NCBI GenBank assembly: GCA_947396885.1
Contig: OX377203.1
Location: 23,067,253 to 23,131,252, forward strand
Origin: Heligmosomoides polygyrus polygyrus
Taxonomy: Eukaryota > Nematoda > Chromadorea > Rhabditida > Heligmosomidae
Direction: 5' to 3'
DNA: 64,000 nucleotides
Position 1 is the stretch's first letter. Each line of letters begins with the position of its first letter. The notes beneath the pieces were generated by a model that saw only the letters and a list, made by a program, of their open reading frames with translations, searched no databases and was not told where the DNA came from. The position numbers and the translations under genes were made by a program. This document shows, piece after piece, positions 1 to 10,688 of this stretch.

Positions 1-340
1 TTATGCTCTTTCTGTGCGGGGAGAGCGTCATCGGAGGAGCAGTGCATGTAATTTTTGGGGATCGTTTACATAGCAAAGTCGTGTTCTGTTTACATTACAA
101 CAGCAAAAGGACATTTCCAGTATATTGATACGTGATCGCAGCTGACTTGAATGCACATCGCTTCTACGTGACTTCTCTCACCGAAAAACGTTCGTTTGAA
201 TTACCACAATCGACTACAGACGATGCGTCGTTGGCGGTGACATCTGAGAAGCACTGGTGTTAAGAACGTCGAGGTCACTAATCCAGTTAAACGAGCTGCC
301 AGAAGCACATTATTTTTACAGTGGTTGCTTATATATATCT

Positions 341-880
341 ACTACTATTTATATATAGAAGGTATTACTATACATACCTTTCACCTTTCCTTGTCTTTTC
401 ATGATTCCTCATGGAATAATTTTTGTGGGAAGTGCGCACGCGTGCAGTCTACATGGCTGCGCCAACACTTTCTTGCTTCGTAATGCCTCAACAATTATGT
501 GCAAAAAAATTTAGAAGATAAAGGATTAAACTCCATCTCGTATACACCACCACTATAGATGCACAACTCGGCTATGTGCGGCTACGGTAAGGCTCCCAGT
601 TAATGGAAAGGTAGAAGGGGGGCCTCTTCATTAGACTTGCACTTTCGGCCAATTATTTAGCTCCAGAAAAACTAGGATCTTTTTCTTGAACCTTTCTTAG
701 AATTGAGCAGACTTCGATAAATATTTTAATAAAATGTAAAGTTTTTAAGCGGAACAAATGCTAGTAATTTTTGTAAGACTCCAGATCACTCGCACGAAGG
801 CGAACTTATTGAGGGACGGAAGAGTTCTAATGCTTCCCTGCTAAACGGTGCGCACGTCTCCAGGTGATTAGGCTACACGT
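341..880. other. Downstream flank of block A, with empty RTE site
   Basis: No gene is seen. The stretch ATTATGTGCAAAA at 494-506 is the unoccupied counterpart of the site that carries the RTE insertion in block B (target duplication at 48648-48662 and 51153-51167). The remainder matches 48480-48650 and 51168-51440. Confidence 0.75.
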
Positions 881-899
881 GTGTGCCTCGCAATGACAA

Positions 900-1120
900 C
901 GTGGACAGGAACCGAGTGCCGAAGTTCGGCAAAGAAGCGGCCAGCCTTGGGCGTTTCAAGAGCGTCAAAGAGGTCCGAAGATGAAGAGGAACATCCATTC
1001 ATCCGTCGCCATTTCTTCGACTGCACTATTCTTCCCGTGCCGTCGAGCTCCTCTGAAATGTGGCCCCTCCTAATGCAGAATGAAAAGCAGATGAGAGTCG
1101 CACGGAGACAAGTTGGCAGG
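900..1120 (+). pseudogene. Decayed RTE reverse-transcriptase C-terminal fragment (block A)
   Basis: Translated in pieces, this resembles the post-RT region of the RTE at 10689-14116: a LGRFKSVKEV-like stretch, then RRHFFDCTILPV and a SEMW segment matching SETWAIRKQ of that element. It has frame breaks. The copy in block B (51440-51680) keeps the frame better (GDFKSVKEVAKMKRNVQLRR). It was inserted before the duplication, since both blocks have it. Confidence 0.6.
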
Positions 1121-1199
1121 TTGAAGCTTCGAAAAGCACAATTTGTGCATTCGGAGCACTGGATTTTGTCTACGGTCGTGTAGCAAAACGCTACCACGG

Positions 1200-2153
1200 A
1201 TAGCGGTAGAAGAAGTTTTGTATTTATTTATTGAACAGATTTAGTACAATTTTACTATGAGCTAGCTGATCTGAAAAATTTGTTTAAATGTTTCCATTTT
1301 TCAGAGATGTTTTCATTCCAACGGGGGAAAAAGCTCGTATAAAAGTTCAGCCAAAGAACATGAGATCAGCCAAGTTACCACTAACCAACGACGGTCAGAC
1401 GGATAATCACCGATCAGTCCACCGCCGCGCAATATCTTCTGGAGCACTCATCCATCTTCCAGCAACCGCCAATGCTTCATCGGCTGCCTCCGACAATACA
1501 ATCGAAATTAGCAGACTGGGTTAGTAGTTCGACAACAAATAGTCGAAGATACCCTCGTGTATATATCTCAACACGGTCAATAACAGGTAGTCGCGCAGTA
1601 AACATCAAGGCAATACCTGATCAGTCCACCCTGAACTTTCCCGTCGGCAATAGGCAATACCGATCTATCCCACGTAGCCAGTATTCGCACTGAAGGGTGA
1701 GCTCTTTCACAGGTGGAGAATCGGAGACGCTGTAACATCGATCAAGCCGTTGAAAATTAGTTGGACCGTCCACAGTGGTTCCGCTCGAAGGATGCCGTAA
1801 CCGATTGAATTTCGCAGAATTCACGTCTACCATCGAGTTGACTGGAATTCTGCGTGAAACTCCAAGGAGTGCCTCATGCGACGAGGATGTATTGGACTGA
1901 TTTGTTGCCCATTCAAGTACTAGTAGACAGTTGTTACCACTTGCTCTTGCAATTGGTACCGTTCCGTCCACTTCATTTTGTGGTCTGGACTATCAACATT
2001 TCTTGACCACGTGAGGCTGTATTGATACATGATGGGTTAACGATTAAGGATAAAGTCAAGCTGGCGGTGATGTTCACAAACACGTCCATGTTCCTTGTAA
2101 CGTTTTATGTTAGATAACGTCAATGTTACCACGGCCCTAACAGAAAACATTCG
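1200..2153. other. 3' flank of astacin gene A
   Basis: This lies just past the stop codon of the astacin gene on the minus strand. A 116-codon open stretch on the minus strand (1971-1621) matches 52515-52228 in block B, with a two-codon in-frame deletion, but it is cut there by a TGA in place of a Trp codon. I recognise no family in it and it may be chance or an old element. Confidence 0.4.
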
Positions 2154-5100
2154 CTAATTCCTACGGCACAGACCACACGATATCGGACAGAAGTTCGCGG
2201 TCACGCTAGGAGGCCAGCTTGTGCAGAATCCGCGAGCCACATGTTCTGGGCACCTAAAATGGACGCTGTCACCTTGGCAGGCCACTTAGTACTCCAAAGT
2301 CTCCTTACTCTACTCGGTCCTCGCACTTGAAGTCCGCATGGGATGGAAGCACTGGTGTCGCGGTCGTAGTTGTCGTTGTCGTAGTAGTTGTAAGCACTCG
2401 TCCATTTCGTTTAACATTTGGCTTGCAGTAACCGCAAGCGATGGGACAAAGCCTACTTACAACGCGTGGATCTTCTTCCTGACATAATCCCCCTCTGACA
2501 TGCGCAGCACACCTAAACACCTTGTTCGCGTCACAATCGGTGCAGATCTGCGAAAGGTCGTAGAAATTTCTTACGTTGGATCATCCACACAATCTAGACC
2601 CTCAGTGCCGGGAATTTCTTGACCGTTGATCGTCATTACGGTCCTTATCGGTGCCACCTTGCTAGGCTCCTTTTGATCGCCAGAGACTGAAGAAACCTTT
2701 TGATAGGTGAAAGCAATCATTGCGGGAAGAGAGTCTGTGAGACTGACCGTAACGGTAGCGCAACAACGTCTTCGTCCTGTACTCCCTGTTGTACGTGATC
2801 ACGGGTACTCGATTAGTATGTGACAGAAGAACAGTTCCAACGGATCCAGAAGCGCAAAACCTTCAATGTGATCTCCAGGTGATCCTTACAAGAACACAAC
2901 AGTGTTATCATTTTCTAGGTGTCCCGATTTTGTCAGGTTTGCCGAAAAGTTCTGGGTGTTTTTGTGCAACCGCTTTTCGTTCGTTTATCACTGCATCAAT
3001 ACTCAGCTTTATATAACGTCTAATACGGAATTCTTCCCTCTAGCTCACGGAATAAATTGTGTTTCTGCTTCTGCTTAATAATTGCGTTTCTTCGAAGTAT
3101 TATTAAAGCGTATCGGAAGAGCGATTGCGAATTTAGTTTCAACTTCAAACTGGTCCAACCCGCCATCAAAACGGCAAATCAACGACGTGTGGGGGCCGAA
3201 TAGTGTTGAAGGAAGGAGCATGCAGCGGTGGTTCTAGAAATTCCGTTCTGGAGATTTCATCCATGAAAGTGCACTCTGAAGCAGACCTACAGTAATCCAG
3301 GACGACGATTTGAAGGCTTCCGTGGAATGTAATCCACCGCAAACCGTCCGTAAGATTGCGGAAGATTCAGAAGTCAGTAGAACTGCTATTACGGTTGGTT
3401 TGAAAACCTCGTAAAGGTGAAAAAGCTCGAAAAGTGGGTGACTCCACGATCGCCAGAAGTGGTCGTGCTTCGAAATCTGCTCTTTTTTGCTTTATCCGGA
3501 ATCAAAACGACCCGTTATTGGATCGAGTCGTCATTTGGAATGAAATATGAGCCTGTAAGATAACCGAAGACGATCAGGACAGTGGGTTAATGTCAACGAG
3601 CATCCCTCAGGCAATTCCCAAATCTGACCAGGAAAAGGCAATGGTAACAATGTGGTGACAGGCGGTTCGCGTGATTCAATAGAAATTTCTGGAACCAGGT
3701 CGAACCATCACAGCAGAGTCCTGCTGTGACGAAACCGGTCAACAGAAGAGTACCCACTCTTCTGCACGACAACGCCCGCCCACACGTTTCGCAGAAGATT
3801 AAGCGAACTAAAAGTTAAAGTTCTGTCTTGCGCCAACCTACTACCACCCCTTTAAGCACTTTCAGAAGTTCCTCGATGGTAGAACCTTCACCAATCAGGA
3901 CCACGCAAAAGCAACCTTCCTAGAATTTGTCACATCCCGACCACCCAGTTTCTTCGCTGATGGAATTACCCAACTTATGTCGCAAAGTGTGCTAATTCGA
4001 ACGGTGCTTAATTCGACTGAATCTGGTGAGCATGAACAAGGTTACGGTCGTTTGAGTTGGACCAGTCAAAATCGTCAGAACTTTTTGGTCAAACTACGTA
4101 TTGTGTTATTAAACGTTTCACCTGTATCCAGTAAGCCTCTGGTCTTTATTTGCCTTGATCTCCACTCCAGCGTAGGTACACCCATCGGAAGCAAGGTTAG
4201 GCGTAAAGAAGTCGAGCACAAATTCGATTTTGGTGCCAGGAGGGGACTGAAAGAACATCAAAATATCAGCATCTCATAGTTCAAGAGCAGCAGAAATAAA
4301 ACTCTTCCGAGTTCTACTAATTGCATGATGATGAGCAGCAAGCAGCAGGCAAAACAAAAGCTACGATGTATTCTTGATAGGCATAAAATAAGGTATGTCC
4401 TCCGCAACCCCAGTGCCTGATTTTGTCTCACTTTCCCTTTGAAAATGTATTCTGTAGGATGAAGCGATGTTCGACGAGTAGAGTTGAAATGTTTCAGACT
4501 TTTACAGGCTCAGAAGACGGCAAGACAGCCGGAGTGAAGCCGCTAAAAATGTTGGTGAACAACTTATCATGAATACAAGGCATTTGAATAACATCATAGC
4601 AAGATTTATGGAGAGACAAACTTGGGCAAAAACAATCATTTGCTAACTTCGGTTCCAAGGTAGCAGTTAGAGAATGCCTCACCTCGATCCAGTAGTTACA
4701 TTCCGTGAACTCTTCCTTAGCCTCTCCACCATCGCCCAACACGTCCTCGAGCGTTTGAAACTCTTGCGTTGCTTGTAGCGTCTCGCCGCATCCCTCCGGC
4801 TGAAATTTCAAGTGGCGGTCTCAGGTCTGCAGCCTTCAGATGCCTTCACCAACTCTCTCATTGCAGTATCTTCCTCCATAGCCTCTGGGGCAAAGACATC
4901 GTGTGCAGTCACGTGGATGGGGATATCCTCCCATAGCGCAGCTGGCCGATGTGCGCGGGTCACATCGTGCTGAAAAACAGCCATGTTCAGGAAAGATGGT
5001 TCTGTCGTCCTGAAGCAGCTCACGGGGTAAAACTGAATTTGTGTAGTGTAATAAATGATGGAGGACACAACATCTTTGAAATTCAAAGCAAGGAAATAGG

Positions 5101-8100
5101 AATTAGAAAATTTGAAATTTATATTTGTTTATTTACTCAGTCGTCTGTTTGTTTTAATTTTGGTTTAATTTAATTTAATTTAATTAGTTTATAAATGAAC
5201 AAATATTTGCTAAATGAACTGAATCTTACAAAATTTGGCAATTCAAAAAGCTATATAAAAAAATTAAAAAGTGAAAATTACAATATTTTAAAATTATTAT
5301 GTCCATAAGTTCAAGTCGCGAAGATGGGCAGCATTGGGAGGCGATAGCGCGCCAGCCAATTGTAACCAAGCATAGCCAGACCGAGCGCACGGCAGCCAAT
5401 CAGATTACGGACCGTGCAAGGACTCTGAATGCCGCGTCATGTTAATGCGATCCGGTTGGCAAACGCGCTCCCACTCCCTTATGTTGCACATCTTTTCGAC
5501 ATGTGCCTTATCATAAATAATAATAGTTGACAGAGCTAAACGATATTACATGCTCCTCTTCTTTACTGAAGAGCCACGGGAGGAGCACAAGAGAAAGGTT
5601 CGTCTGAAGAAACTCGCGAAACGAACCTTACCCTGCTCAATTTATGAATTTGCTTCTCTTGCCTTTTTTAACCCTGTCTAATCTCCTCTATTGTTTTTGT
5701 TTTTTTTGTTTCTTTCATTTTCTTTCTTTTCTTCCCAATTTAGAACAGCATGCTTCGACATACCAAAAAATGTCGGCAATGTTGGCTGTACTTCAAAAGT
5801 GTGACCGTTCGTGGCCAACAAAGGGCCTCAAGTGGAAATGGCACAAAGCTGGGTGGAAAACAAGGGCCATTTCTTCGAAGTTCTCCGTACGTGAAAACAA
5901 CTGGAGATCGTGGCGTTTCCTTCTTAAATTCACGAGGAACTTTCTCTTGCCGTTGTCCGCATTGAACTCACCAGGGAAAATGTCTGAAAGGGTTATACGG
6001 ATACTACTGCGAGAATCACCATCCTTCACGTAGTGGAAAAACATGTTCAGTTTTGCTGAGTCCTTGAACCCAAAGAGCTACGGGCCCTCGAAGGTAGGGG
6101 CACAAGGTTGCGCATACGTGCGTGCGCGCTGATGTATGAGAGAATGGCAGAGAGGCCTACTCCATGCGAAACGGCGGCTCAGCAGGGTGCGACGCTGCTT
6201 CACAAATGTTAGGACAAGTGTTCGACCCCGTGCTGTGAACTATTCTTGCATTTTTTATAACCGCTGCCTCTTTTACCAATTTGCTTACTACACATCTCCT
6301 ACACATTTATTTCACTCCAAGTTATTGAAAAATGGTCAGTCTCGTGCTCAACACCTCATATAACCCCCACATATGATGTCTGGGAAAAACGGTGACCACG
6401 ATCTTATCATTAGTCACCCCTACTTACTATAACTTGCCATGGTCCAGCGTAATACGATGACGGATGCCAGATTCGTGATCCGCATCTAAATAACCCACTG
6501 GGCGAGGTTTGGGCGAAATCGGTAGCTAGGACCTCGATAGCCCAGTCACCCGTACCGGCTGCAACCTACTGTAATCTGCCGAAATTTCAAAGGATCCAAG
6601 GATACAGCAAGAACGAAAGATGTTTTTCTACTATATGAAGGGTGGAGATTCTCGCAGCACTATCCATTTCCCCCCGTTCGTCTGAGACCCTTCCCTGGTA
6701 AATATTTTAGTGCTGGAATCTAGCGGGAAGTACAAACCTTTGCATCCGTAATGTTCGTTCAGCATTGAGAGGTCGATGAACGATATGTATGCTGAGCCAA
6801 GAGTCTCAAGGTAGTTGACGTCGAACGGAACCATTGTCGGCTTCTTGTTGTGAGACGCGCTGTGGTCAAAATGTTTGATGTACTTCCACAGCTTGGTCTT
6901 TCAAATCTAACAGATCTTGGAACTCATTCTCCAAATACAATTCGGTTTCTATCGAATACAACGAAAGGGGGAAGACAACAGCTGCTTACACCTTCTAGCT
7001 TTCGAAGAGCAACCAACCTCGTTGCACCGTAGAACATTATGCTTCCCAAGTCGATCGGCATGCCGTAGTTGTCGTTCGTCTCCGGGGTCTTCTTCGCGAA
7101 CTGGCTGACGTACCGTGGCTGCACGAAAAAGCATCAGTTTGCCTATCTTCACCCATCCTCTCCATACGCGTACCCTTATGTTTTCGGCGACTACTGTGAG
7201 GTACTGGTCCCTGTCGTGTCTGGACATCGTGTGGTAGAAGCCGAGAGCATGACCGAGCTCATGCGCCGCGGTATGAACGTGCTCGCACCCTCGCCCAAGC
7301 GACAGCTCTTGCTCACCGCCAACCCGTCCGATGTACGACCAGCATCCGTTTTCGACGAAGACTTTGATTCGGTCCTCGGCTGCAAATACAGCGAAGTTCA
7401 TAACTGCAGTGATCGGAAAATTGGTTGCTTCGAGAATGACAAGAGCTCTGAGATCTCAATCAGCTTCCCAAAGTGCAATGTAATGTGCCAATTGATTGGC
7501 AATATCCGTGTTTGCTTGTCTTACCATAGGGGTTGTGATGGAAATCAATGCAAGTGTCCTTCTCCCACAATTTTGCGCCCCTCTCAAACACACTCCGCAC
7601 CTTTTCGCCTGAAAATATCAAGACATCTTCGAAGGCGCGGTTTGGTTTTGATGGTGGAGAGCTTCTTGCATAAACGCACTCATCGTTCCGTTGAAGTAGT
7701 AGTTCACTCCCTGAGCCCACAGCATTGTTGGATATCGCTTGTCCTTGTAGGCCTGTCTCTTAGTGCGGTTTCCAGCGCCCACCTGTTCTTCTATCTCCTC
7801 AATAACTTCCTCAGCTTGAAGCCTTAAATGATGGAGTCAATTGCTGAGCGACCCTCTGCGCTACAACGTGTCGGCGTACTCTGTAAGAACGATGTCTCCC
7901 TGGAAAAGATCGTCGTCGACGTGCGCTCTTTCGTTGATCTCGGTGATGGATTCTGGATCAACCTTGTCGTGCTTGACGGGGTGCAGTTTCTAAAAAACAG
8001 CACCTCACCTCCTCTCTCACAGATGTTCATTTAGGATTAAAAAGTCTTCCTGTAGGGAACCTCGAAATTTACTTCGAAAAAGGAGGAGAGTCTTAATGTA

Positions 8101-8600
8101 AAACCTGCAGTCTTTCCTTGAGGGACCTCGCCTGCTCCGGGGATAGCTGCAGTGTCTTCAGGATCTTGCTCCTCATTTTCGAGATCCTATCGCGGATTTT
8201 CAAAAACACGGTACTGTTGAAAATCTAAAAATATAACCGCTTTGCTCTGCTAGAGATGCTGTTTAAGGCTAATCCAACAATGAAGTATAAAGTAAGGCAA
8301 GATCAGCATTTGTGCAAAAGGGCTCGCTAAAGACAAGATGATGTTGGGCGGATTGCTAAAAGTGTGCGAATGCTCTGGATTTAATCTATTAATCTACTAA
8401 CCTAATTTATTAAGGTGTTCAGTCAAAGGCAAATCGAAAACTTCCTCTGCAACCTTATGCAATCTCATTGTGGAATTCCTTAGCGCTTCAGATATTTTGC
8501 CATTGCCGCTAAGAACCTCCTTCACTTTGGAGCGAATCTGATCGAAAAATCCACAGTTGGCGGCTACAACCAGAAGCAACAGCAGCCAGACAGGCCTCAT
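2154..8600 (-). CDS. Secreted astacin-family zinc metalloprotease (EGF, CUB, two ShK domains), copy A
   Basis: Secreted zinc endopeptidase. Exons read from splice signals: 8600-8402 or a shorter first exon ending near 8454, then 8224-8105, 7989-7880, 7822-7680, 7608-7525, 7379-7174, 7118-7018, 6859-6738, 4969-4854, 4799-4683, 4246-4122, 2860-2748, 2686-2640, 2547-2309, 2253-2154. About 629 residues: signal peptide 1-18, prodomain ending at a basic RTKR site near 148, catalytic domain 149-344 with HELGHALGFYH at 241-251 and Met-turn SIMFY at 296-300 (Phe where most astacins have His; the zinc-side Tyr is kept), EGF about 345-383, CUB about 384-501, ShK about 522-558, Thr-rich linker, ShK about 592-626. 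The start is set by an acceptor one base before the ATG. This order resembles the nematode NAS subgroup with EGF, CUB and SXC/ShK. The exon 1/2 joint and the exon before the first ShK are uncertain. Confidence 0.88.
3170..3985 (+). pseudogene. Mariner transposase relic in an astacin intron (copy A)
   Basis: Reading across frame breaks gives mariner-type blocks in order: RSMQRWF, KFRSGDFIHESAL, QTVRKIAEDSEVSRTAI, a HDNARPHVSQKIK catalytic-region block, and a terminal PPSFFADGITQL block. Several stops and frameshifts rule out activity. It lies on the strand opposite the host gene, in the intron between exons 2860-2748 and 4246-4122, and the same insertion sits in block B. Confidence 0.8.
5960..6720. 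repeat. Inverted repeat pair inside a large astacin intron
   Basis: About 90 bases near 5960-6045 (read on the minus strand) recur on the plus strand at 6620-6715: a TTTTTCTACTATATGAAGG-like start, a GGTGGAGATTCTCGCAG core, and a CCCTTCCCTGGTAAAT end. The arrangement is kept in block B (about 56520-56605 and 57200-57300). It looks like a small fold-back or two facing repeat copies; no coding role is evident. Confidence 0.5.
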
Positions 8601-8613
8601 CCTGAAAGCGCAA
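8601..8613 (-). promoter_or_regulatory. Probable spliced-leader trans-splice acceptor, astacin copy A
   Basis: On the minus strand TTTGCGCTTTCAG ends one base before the ATG at 8600-8598. A TTTCAG acceptor this close to the start codon, with no upstream coding exon seen, is what trans-spliced nematode mRNAs show. It favours this ATG over an upstream in-frame one near 8642. Confidence 0.55.
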
Positions 8614-8930
8614 AATGAACGGATGCCGAACAAAGCATTCAACGAGTGCTCTTAATGCTGAAGTGTGCAGAAGAAGCAGCGAATATAACCACTGAAATAG
8701 GCTGAGCCAAACTGTACACGACCTGCATTTTCCTTGCTTGTGCCGTATTTATACGCAGCCGGCCCAGCGCTCGACTATCGTGGTGCTCGGCTCGATTTGC
8801 TCAGCCTGCAAAATCATTAATCTTCCTTCTTGTTCTAAAAAGCCTATGTCCATTGAACGACCTCGGGATGACGCCTGGTTACAGTGGAAGAACAGTTCTG
8901 TGCGTTGAAGATCATAAAGCGGTTAATTGA

Positions 8931-9264
8931 ATGGGCTGAATCGCAGAGAGCGTTCAAAAATATATATTATCCAGGGATGTGAAGCTGAATTTAAGTCGAA
9001 ATCGCACTTTCGCTTAAAATTTCGAACGTTCCCTGCCCTCTGAAGAACACTTCCGTACGAAAACATTGATTTTTGCTGATTTACTTTTTCCACATCTCAA
9101 AGGCACTTCACGTGAGACAATTTGTAAGACCTTCACACATACCACAAACCTGTCTCACCACTGATTTTCCAGTGTCATCTCCCAAATTTTATTTCTTTAT
9201 TTAGTTTTTGTTTTTAATGTCATTTATTGTATTTATATTTTCGTATTTTTGTAATTTTTTTCCA
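8931..9264. other. Unassigned sequence right of block A
   Basis: No open frame or recognisable element. The left edge is the point where similarity with block B ends. AT-rich towards 9200. Confidence 0.5.
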
Positions 9265-9305
9265 CAGATCTCCCTCGATAGAGAGCCTTCGGGCTCTCTT
9301 GTTAC
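9265..9305 (+). repeat. Short 5'-end fragment of the RTE family at 10689
   Basis: About 40 bases (AGATCTCCCTCGATAGAGAG onward through the GGGCTCTCTTGTTA stretch) match the first bases of the RTE at 10689 and of the mini-element at 45132. It is directly followed by a Gypsy gag relic, so it is a broken remnant. Confidence 0.7.
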
Positions 9306-9329
9306 AGGATTCTGCTCGTACGGGAAGAA

Positions 9330-10340
9330 GTTCATACCAAGGAAATAAGACGAAAACCGTAAATGCTACAACTGCACAAAATATAGACATATCCGTAGGA
9401 AGTGTCTCCAGAGAAGTGCTCAAGTGAATAGCATAGAGTTAGATAAAAAGTTGCTCTCCGAAATAGTTAAACGGGCACGTAGTTTAGAAATGGCTGTTTT
9501 AGATAAAGAGAGGCACAACAGAATTAGTTGGTGACCGAATGTCTGCAACCCTAAATCTGCTGGATGGAGAAAGTCCGGCTCTGCTGGACACAGGATCCAT
9601 GATTAGCATAATTCCCGCACAGACTTCAGCTTAAGTGCAGGATTGTGATGTAGACGTGAACGTGCTGCAATTTCTACAAAAGTCGGAACTGAGACCGGTT
9701 TACGATGCGTCGAACAATCTCATGCACTTCCTAGGAGCTGTCTACATTGAGGTAAAGCTGCAAGGTAGGAACTTTAGCAAGGTGGCATTCCACATTAACC
9801 CAGGTAAAGAGGAAGAGTTAGTCCTAGGCAAGAATGCCTTGCGTAAAGTAAGCATAGAGGATCCATCATGGATAGAGACAACAACGGAAGAATGTATGAG
9901 GAGCGGAAGAAGATGACGTGGTGGTAGTGGACAGAATATATATCCCTCCAAATGAAGCAGCACAAATGCACGCTAAGTGCGAGGCAGAATCGGCGGAATT
10001 TTGCGAGCGAGTGATATGGCCAACTAGAGATGGGATTTCAGCGGGAGTATACACGATCCAACATCAGCGGACACAGATTCCAGTGTTCAATAGTAGTCAT
10101 CAATCGATGTTGCTCAAGCACGGGAAGAGTATCGGTCACTGGGAAACAGACAAATGACGCGAAAGGAAGCTATGCGAGCTAATAGAAGAGAATATGAGTT
10201 TGGCCCAGTTAGGAGGACCGTTAGGAGGACCGCTTTAGGAGGCTGCTAGGAAAGTGCCCGAAGGCGTTCTCAATTACGGATACAGAACTTACAAGGGAAG
10301 TCAATCAGCATCCCGAGGCAATTTTCAACTTGAGCTATTG
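9330..10340 (+). pseudogene. LTR retrotransposon gag/protease relic (Gypsy-like)
   Basis: A CX2CX4HX4C zinc knuckle of the nucleocapsid type is encoded at 9364-9405. About 170 bases later, in another frame, comes the retropepsin active-site block ALLDTGSMISIIPA (9578-9619), ended by an in-frame TAA at 9632-9634. A 93-codon stretch (9635-9916) and a 79-codon stretch (9918-10157) continue in protease/linker-like sequence with RIYIPPNE and IWPTRDGISAGVY blocks. The order gag then protease fits an LTR retrotransposon. Frameshifts, internal stops, and missing reverse transcriptase and LTRs make it a dead fragment. Gypsy is favoured over BEL by the DTGS context only, so the superfamily is tentative. 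Confidence 0.65.
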
Positions 10341-10688
10341 AAGATTCAGGAGGGTCATGTGTTCGACCCCGGGTGTGGGTTCTGCATTGCTGGGCTAGCT
10401 CACTGCTCTTTTGCCGATGTAAAGTGTATCTTGAACATTGTAGTGTACAATGCTGTCGTTATAACGTTATTTCAACCAGTTTCATACGATTTAACAACTA
10501 TCCTGCCTATTTCCCACGTACTCCCACGGCTCTGGAGATCGAAAGTAATTTTCGCCCATACTTCCACTTGTAGGCTAATTGGGACGCTGATCATAATGAT
10601 AAACGTTTTCACGTGGTCGCATGATCCCCTTTCCCATTTTCATGAGTGATCAAGGTGATCCACGGCTCTGGAGATCGAAGGTGATCTA
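10341..10688. other. Unassigned sequence with a short direct repeat
   Basis: A CACGGCTCTGGAGATCGAA block occurs near 10526 and again near 10660, just before the RTE start. Nothing else is recognised. Confidence 0.5.

Larger units (their letters stand above)
1..8930. repeat. Segmental duplication, block A (direct copy of 46030-59521)
   Basis: The whole stretch aligns in the same orientation with 46110-59521 when the insertions in the other copy are ignored. It includes a complete astacin gene, a mariner relic in one intron and a decayed RTE fragment downstream of the gene. Similarity runs off the left edge of the window and stops near 8930 (59521 in the other copy), where the flanks become unrelated. 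Exon lengths are identical between copies except for two codons in a Thr-rich linker. Confidence 0.9.

Noticed and set aside
868..1197. 109-codon minus-strand frame
   Set aside because: It overlaps a decayed RTE fragment that reads on the plus strand and is not open in block B.
1621..1971. Extra minus-strand gene after the astacin stop
   Set aside because: The frame is interrupted in block B by a TGA and has no recognisable domain, so it is reported only as flank.
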